Below, piece by piece: positions 35,101 through 50,100 of a DNA stretch of 64,000 nucleotides. Positions within the stretch are counted from its first letter, which is position 1; every line of letters starts with the position of its first letter. The stretch is from Eretmocerus hayati (Eukaryota; Arthropoda; Insecta; Hymenoptera; Aphelinidae). The DNA lies in NCBI GenBank assembly GCA_029851415.1, contig CM056741.1, positions 64,532,282-64,596,281 of the forward strand. The letters are read 5' to 3'. The translations under genes and the position numbers were made by a program. The notes under the pieces were generated by a model. That model ran no database searches, was not told the origin of the DNA, and saw only the letters and a program-made list of their open reading frames with translations.

Positions 35101-38100
35101 CAAGACTACGGAGGTAACGGAAACAAGAGCATATCTCACCTTGACCTCTTTTATTTTATCAGTGTTGCCTTCCAGGTTAGACGGCGAGAAGGGCCCCGAG
35201 CTAAGAGTACCATTGTTAAGAATAGGCTGCTGTTGCTGAGACTGAGGCTCCTCTTTGATATCGAGGTCATCTGAGCCAAAGTGCTTGAGCAGATCCTCGG
35301 CCAAGGAGGTTGCTATGTCTTTCTGTGAGAGTAGCGCCTGTAGTTCTTGATCCGTGACGCCCAAACCCGGGTCTTTGTTCGCTGCGCTACTACTGTTGGC
35401 TGACGATCCTTCTGGATAGCAACTCGTAGTGGACGATATTTGCGTATAACCTTGAGCGTTAGCATTACTGAACTGGCCTGTGTTCTGATACTGCTGTTGT
35501 TGCTGAGAAGTGAACTGTCCGGGAGAACTACTCTGCTGTTGCTGCTGTTGTGGGTTTGGTGCGAGTTGCTGAGGTCCACGTTGAGGATAGTTTGGGTCGG
35601 ATGCCGATTTGTATGGCATTCCAGCCGCTTGACAGTTACCAGTTGCTGCGGAGGTGTTATAACCTACGCTGGAATCCGTGAAACCTGTCTGCAGAGCCAC
35701 CGTGCCGCTTTGCTGTAAGCAAAAATTACGAATTATAGAGAATTCGAATAAAGCTGTCAATTCTGACCCCAATAGAGATTGGGGCGTAAACCAGAAACTT
35801 GCGTGATAACGTAAGCTTTTGAACCCAAGACGTGGTCAAGATGTGTCGATAATAAAATTTCAAAGTTGATCTCGTAGGAAAGAATGCAACCACTGTTTCA
35901 CAATTAGAACAAAACCAACTGCCGAATTGTCAATTTCGTGATTTTACCTTCATTGACTATCCAAATATAGGTCAGAAGTAGTAAATCTTGGAGCGGTGTT
36001 CAAACGACCCAGTCTATATGAATTCCTCTTTGACTTCGCTAAATCATCTCAAGATGATAACTTTGATGTACAACTATTATTGCAATCGTCCAATTCCACG
36101 GTGTACCAAGTTCATGTTGTAGATCATAGAAAATTTTCATCTTCATCATTCGAGGGACGTCCTAGGACGTTGACAGATCATTTCATCAGAAAACATGATA
36201 AAATTTGAGAAAATTACTTGTAGCAAGTCTTCTGCCTAATTGGAAGATAGGTTTAAATGAGAATATTCTTTTGTTACATCGTCGACATTAAAAAATGAAA
36301 GGGGCACCAAGCCAGGTATCGTTTACTATTCAACACAGGATATGCGAAACTATGAGCAATCCATATAATATGAGACTCGCGCCTTGATAAACACATTCAT
36401 TGCGATGAGCCCTACCAGTGGGGCCCACGTATTCTCAAAAAGCAGTTTCTCCTGAATCATATTAGCTCGAAGAATCCTCTCAATACCAATTTTCCGTGGC
36501 GATTTGATTTACTAAGGACATAAACAATGAGTCAGAAAATAATTTAGCGTCATACAGTGCCATCAATCGGAGAATATGATTGAGGCTTGAAATAATAATC
36601 AACCAAAAACTGCCAAAAACTGCCTTTACAGTGAACGTGTGTCAACAATATGTGGAATATCTTGTAAAATCGTATGCATATTTGACTGACCGGTTGTTGG
36701 GGCATGCCATAAGTCTTGATGACGCCAGTTTGGTGTGTCGCGTTTGGCTGTGCGTGTCCTGCTGTTACGGCTGCGGCCGGGGCAGCGGGTCCGTAGCCTG
36801 TAGGATAGCCAGGTTGTCCGGGCCTAAGGCCCCGTTGTGCGGCCTGCTGTTGCTGTATCCTAAGCTGCTGTTGGTGCTGCTGCATTGCTCGGTACCCATG
36901 CTGCAGTTGAGCAAGCAAACCTTGTTGCTGTGCTGTTAGGCTGCCGTGATTTTGCTGCAAAAATTGCAGCATCTGAAGCTGCTGCGGTGACAAATAGAAC
37001 GCTGGTGGCCTATGATGCTGCGGCTGACCGGGCTGTTGGGGTTGTTGCCCAGGCTGTTGGGACTGGCCTTCTTCGCCGGGCTAGAATGGGTAAGGAATTC
37101 GTAACAATCTAAACGCTTTCAATGGGGTGAAATTTATGCAACCAAGCAAGATTTTTATTAAGACGGCTACTTGTGCAAGCACGCGCGCTTGTATGAGCAT
37201 GTAGGTATGTGTGTATGTGTGAATGAGGTTTGTTACGCCCATCTAGAACAGTCTTGATCGTGTTGTGATTTTTACGAAAAGTCTCCTCATTGGCAGTAGT
37301 TGTAAGTGACTTGAGACAACTGAAAATTCATCGCGAAGATCTCGACTGACTGGAGACTTGAAACTCAATTGGTATGATAAGGTTCTGATGATAAGTACGA
37401 GGGCAGAAATTTGGATCGATTTTCTTCGGAAACGCCCTATAAAGCGTCTAAAAAGGAATCCAAACCTCGAGCTTCAGAAATTCTGAAATAAACTAGTATT
37501 TGAGAGGAATCGGGACTCAGTTCATTCTTTCGAAAACAAGATGACCAGGGAAGTGAATCTAGAAAAGAACCTCGGGCGAATGCAAGTGTACAACTGCATA
37601 TGAAAAGGATGGTGGATCAATGTGTGTATACTTGAGTACAGTGATTTCTGAAACACGAGTATTGGCTTATGTTTTTGACATGAATGAGTTTGTTATGAAT
37701 ATGATTTATAAGAGTGTGATTCGATTGCTGGCAGTTCTGGTGAATAACTCGATCAGAAGATTAGAAATTTGAGTTGCAAAATGAACTTCGGGTTCTTGAG
37801 ATAAGAATTAAAGGAAGAATTTTTCTATAAGCATATCAGGAGTCAGAATCCAACATGCAAAGCGTAGTATTACTAAAATAAAATTATCCAACAAAAATAC
37901 ATTGTGATATCCAGATAGACATATACTGAATTTCATGATGCACAATATGTATTTCCATTTTTATAACTTTATTTTACACTACAAACCATACTTCTGCTGC
38001 CCATCACTCATTATACAGGGACAAAAATGCGAATCCTCGCAATACACTCAGGACCCACGCAACTTCTCAACATGGACTCAAATTCACCCAGAGACTGAAT

Positions 38101-41100
38101 TTTATCTCCATGACGATTGGCAATTGCTGAAAAATCTTTATCCGAAGTTCAACCGAAAATAATGGAATATACCGTTATTCCGCCAACCTGTGAATACTAA
38201 TTTGAAACGTGCCGAAGTGTACCTCATTTTGGGAAATAACAGTTATGTAATCTGTCCTTTCGAGTTTGGGGTAATTGATCAAGGCATCCAGCGAAATTTG
38301 AAAAAAAGTAACGATCGACTTATTGGTCGGCTGATGGTGGTTCAAGTTACCAACAGGTTCATTAGGTAAGATAGTTCAACATTTGAAATTATTTCATTAC
38401 GATCATATCAAATGTGAAGGTTTATACCGATTGTGAAACGATTGTATTTGTGTCATATACGCAAGAGAGAATGACGGAAAGGAAATGTGTGAAATTTCCC
38501 ATTTTTCCGTATTGATAGATTGACTCCTCTTTACAGCTGTAATCCGAGGTAGTAAGGAGATTACGAAATGAACTGATTGGAACAGCTAAAAGTTACTGCA
38601 AATTCTAAAAATATTTCTATGGAAGCTCGATAAGCGATTCAGACATTGATTCGAGAAAGATTATTGATTCTAGGAGAATAGATGATCAATACTCATTTCT
38701 TTGACAATATACATAATCATGATTGTCAGATGAGAAGGTGTAATATTTGCATATCGAATGATTTAATCGGCTGATTTGACGTATGAAAGTACGGATTTCA
38801 AATTCGTATAATCAAAAACGTAGATTGAGTGCAAAGACCATACCTTGAAACGTTTGTTAGCCATATTTGGATTTTGTCCCTGAGGATAGGGTGGCGGAGG
38901 TCCTGCTGGGCCACCTATGTATTTGTAGCCGGCTCCGCCAGTTTGCTGTTGCTGCTGCTGTCGACTCGAAAGCTCCGCACTGATAGGCATGTTCCACGCT
39001 TCTTCTATCGACGGTAGCTGGCGTCGCCTACAATAGAATATCATGTTGTATCAATGGAGAATAATAATCATGATAAAATTTTACATTTTTGAGCAAGATA
39101 AATTCTACGATCAAGGGGACCGGAGTGAAATTTCCAATAAATACTAACTTGGCTGCCAAAGAGGGCATCGGTGCTTGAGCGAGATGATTCTGCAGGAAGC
39201 TGATACGCTGCTGGAGAGAGGGGTTCATCGGACCGGCACTGCCCGACTTGGCGCCGCTGAGTTGGCTGCTGAGCGAGCTGTTTGCGATATTTGGTGTGTT
39301 GTTGTTACCCCTGTAACGCACGCAGCGAGCGAAGAATGTTAGTCGAATTCATTCTTGTAGGATTGCGCAGCTGATGGCTATAGACCCGATGGCCAGGTGA
39401 GCTTTTGCGAAGCAATCTACGACAAAAGCTCCACCTGAGCCCTGTAGATTCACTTACGTATGTACGAGGGAGAGGAGTGGCGATCGTTAAGATCATGTGC
39501 CTGTATATGACTGATGAGATTATACATCTGATACGTCCAGGTGTACACCGTTATTATAGATGATATTGTGCATACGAATGACTACGGATCATAAGACCAG
39601 AGGAAACGCAAATACGGGAGTAATAGATACGTGAATAAGTGGTTACAGGAATGGGTCAGAAAATTATATCTACTAAAGTAGTTATGGCAAAAGTGGAAGA
39701 TTTATGAGATAATGGATAAATATTTCATAGAAAATTAGGATTGTTTCACTTAGACTATGCAAGAAGTCATTGAAAGGAATGATCTGTCACCACTACAAAA
39801 AATAGATTTAGGTTTTTGTACTCGCCCTTGTAAAGAATAGCAAGTCTGTTTCGTATGCTTTTTCATAAGGTGAGATTAAGCACGGCGAATGAAATCATTT
39901 CAATGACAAGTATAAAGCTTTGTTATCACAAATTTATTTCACAAGTGAAACTAGATCCAAGTTGAAAAACCTAAGGATTTATGGCTTGAAACTAGCTAGT
40001 ATTTATTACAAACATCGATGGTCTACATGGTCTTCTTTGACGGTACTGCAAAAAAAATCTGTGATACTCTTCGTGGCGAGATGGTAATTGTGTTACTTTT
40101 CTCATCGAAGCCTGTAAACCTTGTTATTCTTTACAAAGAGGCGAGAATCGGATGAACAAGGAGGTGAGACCATTTACACCCCGTAGTTACACCATTGAAG
40201 AGGAATTTTAGAGCAACGAGTTTTGTGAGTATCAACATTCACGACAGCTTTTTGAATCAGTTTTCAAACTAGAGTGTCTAGGATGTTGAAATTCAACCGC
40301 GACAAGAATACAGAGAAATGGCAGTCTTTTTTCTTGGCTTGTTACATGAGAAATGCGAGATTGCGATTAATGAAGTTGAACTCTGCAATAGAATTTGATT
40401 GTAAAAAGAAAAATCCTAACCATGTAATACCATGAAATTCAAAAAGAGGCTTTGAAAAAGTCGATGCATTACCTAGAGGCGTTCACGTAGCAAACTAAGG
40501 CGTCCTTAGGTTGACTATGGCTTTCATAAAGTATGCCAAGATTCGTCCAGGCAGCCGAATGCGATTTGTCCAGTTGCACCGCACAAACGTAAGCTTGGAG
40601 GGCGTCCAGAGGCTGATTTTGCTGCTGGTAGAGAATACCTATGCTACACCACGTGTCTGCGTTGCCCTCGGACTTCTCCACGGAGTTCCTGAAACAAACA
40701 AAGTGTCATGCATCAATTATTGCATATTCAACACCCTGCTCTACTAAAATATTATTTTGACATTTTTGTCACGTACGAATTTTTGTTATTTGCTATTGAA
40801 GAGCATCTCATACATTTTTTGCGAAACAATAGTGAAATTTTTATTGGATTCTCCTTCGTACCCACGTGAATCAAAATATTCTGGGCTGATATTAATAATA
40901 TACGAATTCATAGAACAATCGATATTTTGCGCCGGAAGTCTAGCCACTTTAAGAGTTATTTGGTTTCACCCGAAATTCATTTGTACAACCATTTTAGTTA
41001 CGTACTATGACAAATTTTTTTTGACAATAAGAAATAAATTGAGGCATGGCTTTGAAACGACTCACGTTTAAAACTCCTTTCACATTGAAGTATGGAACAA

Positions 41101-44100
41101 ACTCTAAAAAATAAATTGAACATCTAAGTGATGGGCCATCATATTTTGAAGAAGGAGAAAGGGAAATCTCTCTTCGATTCATGCCTCGAAAGTATGAGCT
41201 TGGACAATAATGATATAGACGGCGATCACGCGACGGGAAAAAGTATCTCGGGAAAGTCTTGCATCCGCGCGAGAGAGGGATCACGTAATATCGATGCGCT
41301 ACTCAAGACAGGAAAGAAATATGAGGAAGACGATGAGAAGTAATCATAATCGGAAGGAGCGGCAACCGCGACACTTTGCTCGAGCGATATACAGAAGGGA
41401 AAAGGACGTCTTGCACTTTCGCGTGATGTGTAAGGTATGAGATTCTCACCTGTAGGCGATGAAGGCATCGTGGATTTGTCCGGATGCGGCGAGGCAGCGT
41501 CCGAGAAGATATAAACTTTGCCCACTCTTGGGCTCGGCCTCGATCGACTTATGAAGGCAGTGGATGGCTATCGCTTGTTTCTGCTGACGAGTCACACCCA
41601 GGATGTTGCAGTCAACCACATGGTACATCCATCCTGAAGAATAAAGAATCGTGTTAACGTCATTCGAGAAACTCGTTACAAATTCTCACGTTCTATATGG
41701 CAAGGAATGAAATGATGATCTATAACCATTCAGACGAGAACAGATCTCTCAAAGGGATCTGAGAAGACTCGGAGAAGGAGATAGAGATGAGTGCGTGGCG
41801 AAGGATCTCAGTTCCTGATTTTAGAGTCACTTAATTGACCTTTTTGAAGGGCTTGTCTCTTTGGTCATATATTAGAATTGAGGTTAGAATGTACACGGGT
41901 TTTGGAACATACCCATTTTTTGTTCAAGTATTTGAGGAATAGTCACATCGGATTAATAGCGCACACCGATACTGTTAAACATGTGCTGATACACATTTTT
42001 TGCATGAATGAAAAGACAGATACTAATAGTTTCATTGATAATGATTATGAATGAAATAGTACAGAATTTGATTCATTCCAATTTGCACAACACGACAAAT
42101 ATACACAGCAGTTTTACTGTTTCATATCCCAATCAAGTGCTGATAGTATCGCGGACAATGATAAAGTATAGGATTCGAGAGTAATCGGTATTTAATTTCT
42201 TCGTTTCTCCAGTGACAAAAAGGTTTAGTGTTACTTATCGAACATACTGAAGCTAGACCGTGTTTGCTACTAGAAATTAAAAGATATTTCAAATCTATTT
42301 TTGAATCAAGAACCGAAACAGTCAAAGTTCATCAGACATTGCACGCATCTACAATAAATTATGTTGAGTATTGAATTCGTCAAACCTCATTTTTTATTCA
42401 TTTCGGGAATAAAAGTGAAGATAATGAGTTTGTAGCTTATTGTGAATAACCGAGTTTGAAATTTTATATGGGTATCAAGCCAAGTATAAGGCTTTGAAAA
42501 AAATGCACGCTGATAAAAATTCTTAGAAAATTCAAGTTTTTTTAAAAAAAGCTTCAGCTACTTTGCTTGAAGTTTCAAGTACAAATTTCAAATGATGTAA
42601 TTGTATTTACGTAGATAAATGTATACAATTGACGGTAGTTGGTTCTTTACAGATATGTCCGGGAATTTACTGAGGCAGATGTCCTGGATAAAGACATGCT
42701 TTATGCTGTTAGAAATTCCTATTTGAAATTTCAAACATACTCTGTGAAGTTTTCATCAATGAGTAATGGAATTTTCAAGCAATTTTCAACAGTGAGTATG
42801 GACCGGGCCTCTCAACACGAAAGAAAAGAATATTGTCATAGCCAGTTCAATTTTTTTTTGACCAATGAAACCGTTTTCAAAACCATAGAATGGAAATTCT
42901 TTGGTGCTAACCACTAGTATTCTGTCCACACTCACCAACGTAAACTGATGATCCAGGCAATAAATTAGTTCAGCAATAGAAAATGCATCGCCTTGATAAA
43001 CTTGTTAGCAGAAATGAAGTACCAATTTCTGGTCAATCTCGGGTCAATTGATAGATCCGCGAGATAAATGTGTCATGCGTTGAGAGGGCATCACCCGAGG
43101 CATCAAACTCAATTTCGTTTTAAACACCCTCGTTCAGAATTACGTATACACAGTGTGTCGATCATACGCCCCATTTGTGTCACATACACACACATTTTCA
43201 AAGCGAATTTTCCCACGCGAGCACTGCACCATAATACACGCGTCACTGCGGGCATACAATACACACGCGATGCAACCGTCCCTGCATCAATGCACAGTAA
43301 ATTATCATCAAAGAGTCTCACGTTCTCAATAAATATTATTGAGGGGATGTAACACTATAGTTGTGGGCATCATCAGCACAATTTTAACGGGTTCGATTTT
43401 TCCGTGACTGCAACGGACGCTTTCCGAGCACCAACTGACAAATTTCACTTCTATGCCTGCATACAATTCACGTAGTCAATAATACGTTATGCAGTCTAGA
43501 GAAATGAAAGCCGCGAGCTTGTACATGAGCACCGCTTCGGGTGGCAGTCACGTAGGCACTGTGTGAGTAGGACGGAAGATGTTCAGCTGCTCTGTTGCTC
43601 TATGCACGCGTCATTATATACGTATGTATATAGTTTTACTGCATGGCTAGATCTGGTCTAGCCTAGAGAGGGCAAAGAGAGAGAGGGGCTACACTGTAAC
43701 AACAGCATAGGTCGTCTCTAAACAGCCCTGTACCTATAATATAATAGATTTTCACAGGTATACATCAGGACTAGAGGCGATGGCTGGCCCTGCATCCCCG
43801 CCGCCACATCGCTGCTGCCATTCTCTACCTTTTGCTCACCGGGTCTTTTGCTCGTGTACTTTATGTGTATAAATATACAGCAGCCACCTCCCACCCCTTC
43901 GACACACCCTTCATTCCCCTTCACATTCTATCCGCTACTGATGTTGCAGCCCTGTATTGTGTACAGCCCTGGTCTATTTTTTTTATTCCTATCCCATTTT
44001 TTTCGCGGACGACGTTGCTATCAAAACGTATGACTATTATGCACCTGTAGAATCTACGTTCAAAAAACTTCCAAGTATCCAAAACGGTAGTCTAACATTT

Positions 44101-47100
44101 TTTGTTAAAATTCGTTGGTCGTTGCAAAATTTTCAATTACCGTAAACCGGGCTGAATGTGGCCACTTTTCCGGAAAGAGATTGTAATAGTCGTAACTCCG
44201 ATGCTATACCACCTAGAAAGACGTGCAAGAGCGCATTTTAAAGCTTAGGATCTCTTCTTTCAAAACATGCCAGCTCATTTGTGATGAGACAGGTTCCATT
44301 TACCCTTTTTCCATTGGAATGAAGTGAAAATTGTCAAGTAAAAATTTCATGTTGCAAAAATTTACCTGAACAACCCAGTAGATCCATTTCTATCTCTTTA
44401 CAATGATTTTCTTTCAGTAGGTAGTGACGTCCTCTACATTTTGCGCTATTGCTCATTGAATTTGGATGTGACGGTTATTTAAAATGACCACTTGAACGAG
44501 AACTTGTGATTTCTCGGCTGCCCCGGGGTGAATGTGGCCACTTTGTTTCTTACAACTCTCGAGAGAGCAAACGAGTGGAATAGAATTCCAAAAACAGCAT
44601 TTTGGAGGTGACGTCCGCGTCGAATGAGTACCGATACATATAGGTTTGGTCGAAAAATTGCAATAAAACTCAACTAGAAGCGTCAAAGTGTCCAAAATCA
44701 ACCCAGACGCCACTCGAGACACAACCGTGCTTGACACGCCACTGTAGTTTATAAATTTCAAATTGGCCGCTTGACTCGGGCTTTTGAGCTATCGAGATGA
44801 ATCCAACGGTATTCTCTTCGCAATTAGATGAGCTAAGAGATATGTTATCCTCATTTTGTTTCAAACACGAGGCGTCGGGGTAGGGATTCGCTCAGACCAT
44901 TGTAATCGCGGTGATCAACGAACTGCTTTTTATAACTTTCAAAAGAGCAAATGGTTGAAATGGAATTCTGAAGACAGCGTTTTGAAGATCTCGTCAAGAC
45001 GCGTCGAATGACCCGAGGTCATTCGACGCGTCGAGCAGTTACATATAGGTTTGTTCGAAAAATCGCGACAAGAATTGGATCAGAAGGTCTAAAGTGGCCT
45101 TATTTACCCCGGTTTACGGTATATACTGTGACACCCTGATCGGTATCATTCTGGCGTTTTGATACCTCTGACGAAATCATATGATTTCAAGATTCTGCTA
45201 CTCGAAAATTTCTTTCAATGACACCTCTCAAACTCGCCCGACTACGGCAAATTAAAAAGTGAATATTCAACTTCATAGATCGATTGACATCAAAATTTCC
45301 AAATTCATTCGATTTTTCAAATTTTTATTGATCTTCTGAATACTTCTCATTTACACTTTTCTTTAAAAAGATTTTTGGACAAACAATTTAGCAATGTCCG
45401 AACTTTCAATTTTGAATTTGCGCACATATTTCTGAAATCTCGGTAGCGAGATTTACGAGGTGATGCGGGTGTGCTGCGTTGAGCGATGGCTTCGAGAATG
45501 GCTTCGCTGCATGATATTGTATCCTTGCGGCTCGATGTTGCGCCAACTCTCGCTCGGAGTAAAGTATCCTGCAGCTCATTCATTGTTTCTTCGGCCTCTC
45601 CTTGGCGATTTTGAATTACAGGCCCGATCGTAAACATAGGCGTTTCACTCGCAGGGAAAGAAAAAAATACGAGGAGTCTTTTCGACGACAGGAAGAGGCA
45701 AAGAAATACTCACTCTCTCTACTTTGAGAGACAATCATTATTATAGGCACATAGGGATACGAGCTGCAGAAACAGAAAGAACTACGAGCAAAGACTGAAA
45801 ATAATAGGAAAAAAATGAAGCTTACAACGAGCAACTGCGAACAAGTACAAATATATCACTCTGCTTGCTGACAGGTGTGTATACACTAGATTTGTGTGCC
45901 GTACAGATATTTCTTCGAGATGTCAAATAAAATGTGACGGAAGTGCCAAGTAGCGATTTGCTGTTCTCGATTGTTTCTCAATCGAAATATGTCAGCAGGC
46001 TACAAAAATTTTTGTAAACGTGAATGAAAATTACAAACACAATGTACTAACAAGGATCCAAAAAAATGACTTTAAGTTACACGAACTCGAGGGGGCTAAG
46101 GGAATCGTTTGAATTGAATTGAAATGTATAGTCATACGTATGAAGACGACAATAAACCATGGCTTCATCTTCGAGTCCAACTTCCCGTTAGTCGTGAACA
46201 TTCAAAGAAGAGCAAATTCAATGACCCAATAAGTTTCCAATTTGTACTGAGAAATTTAAAATTGACGCTCACGGTCTCTAATTTAATGCTTGAATGACGC
46301 TTGCTTGCGAAGCTGTGGCATTCTAACCTAAAATAGTCCATGAAAACATTTTATGAAAAACTGCCGCTACATAGAGTGATTCCTAACAACCAAATTAATT
46401 AGCCATTTTTTCAATTAATTTAAACTCAAATTTCAATATAACTCCCCTAGATACAGCAACAGTATAACTGACACGTTCAGAATTCAATGGGAGCCAAGAT
46501 ATCTAACATTCCAATCCTTTTAAAGAACCAGACTCGTCCAGCTATATACGAAATTTTCCGAGCCCTTTAAAACGTGCCACACAATCGTAAGGTCACGTCG
46601 TTGCTCGGAGCATTTAATAAACGATACATGGGTATTATATGTGATCGAGGATTTTCCGGTATGCCCGACAGGGGCGCGACCAGTTTTATAGCACCGTTGA
46701 AAATCCATCACAAACACTTGCACGCATCGAGAAGCAAGATCCGGAGTCGAGCACACCTGGAGCCTCTCTTGTTACCATGCCTATATGTATGCTCGCACGT
46801 GTGTTAACTTCCTATATTCTTCGTTCTATTGCATTGATCCACGTTACAGCTCTATTTCCGTCTTCGTTTGTGTATGAATTCGCACGTTTGCTTGATATTT
46901 ATCCAAACATACACTAACGAGAAATTCTTGTTGCTGTGATCAATTTCACAGGCACCGAATTCTTCAAGAGGATGATTGAATTACATTTGGAGTCTCGTTT
47001 GGAGTGGTTTTTTTGGGCGCGGGCGTGCCATTTTTTTCAAATCATACGTGGACACAGCGTTTGACAGTTTTTTTTTCACCATTCATAATGAATCTCAAAC

Positions 47101-50100
47101 AGAGCAAGGAATCCTGAATGAAAAAATAAAAAAACTCGAAAATACTCGGACCGAAGACTGTGGAGTTTGTATAACAGGAGCTGTGTCTAAAAAGTTGGCA
47201 CATAGAAAAATGATACATGGCAGAAATGAGAAGGACGTTCGAGAGAACGAGGGTCATTGTATTAGTTCTTGCAAGGTAGCAGAGGGCGCGAATTGATGGT
47301 CATAAATTCAAGATAGGAGGCGTGAGTTTCGACGTTGCGGCCGATGGTTCACAGTTTCTCATAAATTTTGAGGCAAATGCCGTCACCCTCATAGAATCCG
47401 GTAGCAAAAGTTTGGAACCCATCGAAATTCAAGTGGTCCCTTTGTTACAAAGTCGCATATTTTTCCAATGGATTTAAAAATTGTTCCCGATATCAAGAAT
47501 CTACAAATTGCAGTTCTGATAAAGCAATTCAAATCGAGATTCGAATGCATCATCATCATCTTCAGGGATTCAAAAGATATCTCCGATCACGCTGTACACC
47601 AACATGGATATCAAGAGGCTTCCGTGCGCTCTAATCAGTGTAGAAGGAATACCGATCGCAACGCGCCGTATGTTTACCAAGATACTCAATGTCATTCTCG
47701 ATGATACTTCCGCATACGTATTAGAGATCCGAGCCTACAGCAGATTTCCGATACAATTGTTTTTCTCACAACAGATACCAACACTCCAGAGTTTATCGAC
47801 ACGCAATAAAAAAGAAAAATTGGAAAAATCATGCGGTTAAATTTTTGTAGGAAAGAATATAATCAGCAGCAGCATTACAGTGCAAGAAAAAAGCACACGT
47901 ACGCGCTCATCTACGGGACCGTGCTTAGGATGCGGTTATTTCTTGTCGGTGGTGGAGGAAAGTACCGTTGGCTCTTAAAATAGATGCAACAACTTCGGGC
48001 AGTTGCCTCTGCCACGCGGAGTCGCTTCTCCGCGAACACATCGGGCAAATTTCAAGTTTTATACCTTGTGCATGCGCGACATTTTTTCGCGACAAACCCT
48101 TTTTTTGTTTCCAACTCCGTGATTGGCATGTACTACAAACTCTGATTCAAATGTACCAGAGCGTGCCTAATGGAATGAGAATCGTGAATTTACCAAAAAG
48201 TATGAATTGAAGTATTTCGGATTAGCAACGTTGTAGGCATTGAAATAACTACATGGATGCGAATCGATCAACTAATTTTGTATTGTAAACTTTTGGAATC
48301 TCTAAATCGCAGTATAGGTTAATACATTATTAACATATCTCAATAAAGATTAAATGAAAAATGCCGACTAATCAACCGGAAGCTTTTGTTTGCTGTTCTT
48401 TGAAGCTCGAGTCTTTTTTGCGGGCAGAGATTTTTTCGAGAATTTTCTAGAAATTCTGATATTTTCAAAGAAAATTTCAAGCCATCTTTGAAAACCAGGA
48501 AGATCTATTTGACCCTTTCTACACTGATGTCCATAAAAGTGGACATATAAGGCAACAAAGAAATGGCAATAACTTCGATATGGTTAAAAATCTAAAAAAA
48601 TTCAAGAAGATAAGTCGGCCAACAATAATATCAATATCCCACAGAAACGATACCGAAATTTGATTTAACAAGTCTTCTAGGAATAAAAAAACATGCAATT
48701 TTCTAAATACTCAGTTTCAGCTTTCTTCGTGTAATTCGGACTCGAAAAACGTTTTTTAATTGAAAGAAAAACTTCCCCATGAGCCATAGTTGGTCCGGGT
48801 AGAAAGGATTATTAGTGGCAAAATAATGAACGTATTTGAACTAATTACCAAACATGATTGGCGTGATTGATCTCAACTTCTACATGACACGTACGATTCG
48901 CGCGCAGAATTTCATAATCGAATCGTATCTAGTTTTTTTCCTATTTGCAAACAGTCTCTAATTTAATGGTGAAATTCGATTGTTCAAAAATTGAACATGT
49001 CTGTTGCCCACGCTGAGCCTGAATATTTTGCATGAAAGATTTTGCACTCGACAAGAACACACTAGATTCAAATTCAAATTCATATTCTACAATTGACAAA
49101 ATTTGCATTCCGACATGAGCAAGGATATAAATCATCGAATTCTCAGTATTAAAATTGACCACATTCGGCGCCTAGACGCATATGCTTATAATAGTTCAAC
49201 CAGGAAGAAACCGAGCCTTGTGCAATTTGAACTCGCTATATATCTAGCGTATTGCTGCATCAGCGTAGGCATAGATATTTACTTCGTATAGGCTTGCGTA
49301 ACCACGATTGAGCGAGAGCTCGAATCGAACATTATACAAACATATAGAGAGTGGGACTCTCGGGACTCTGCATCAGAGCAACATTCGATGAAAGTCTGTT
49401 GGCGAATGAACATCTGCATCCGAGAGATCCACGGTTCTAATTATAAACGGAGCTTCTTCTCGGCTAATAAAAAAGAGCGCATCCTGCAATTTTTTCGCGC
49501 AATATGCACGTATACAGTGCACATGTGTAAGCTACATATTTTACAATAGCCATGGCACAATAAAAAAGAAAAAAAAAAGAAAATCATGTACACGGGTGAA
49601 TAAGCGCGAGAGGCGGCGCGGCCTATAGGGTATGTAGGTCGCGGTGTGCAGCAGCGAGCAGCAGCATAGCGCAATATCGTTGGCCTATGGGCCCCACCAT
49701 ATCGCCACGGCCGGAGTGCAATCCACTCTCTATCACTCTATCATAGATACAGATATATACGTATATGTACATCGGCAAGAGTGGGTGTGCGCCAAGACTG
49801 TTACATCGTCGGCCCGTGACGTATTATAGACCGTACGACTACATTATTATCATAAAGTCGACGACGATGTTAAAAAATTCTATGTAAACTCTCGAGAGTC
49901 CGTTTTCCGTTGTGTTGCGTGACGTCGTCGAAAATGAGTAGAAATGAGCTGGACGAGCCTTTCGAACTCCCACGTCAGACTGAAGTTACTCATTCCCCCT
50001 CATTATATGTACGAGTACACATACCGTGAGTGCGCAATCGGGTTTTCGAAAAAATGTTGGAATCGGCACTGCTTGCGGCCCTATTGCGTATGTTTCGTAG

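Noticed and set aside
45616..45834. Minus-strand frame that looks like a signal peptide
   Set aside because: It starts only with TTG and lies in what would be the intron before the possible exon at 45347-45647.
47604..47840. 78-codon plus-strand frame in the large UTX intron
   Set aside because: No recognisable family, no splice or polyA support beyond chance, and an overlapping alternative frame.
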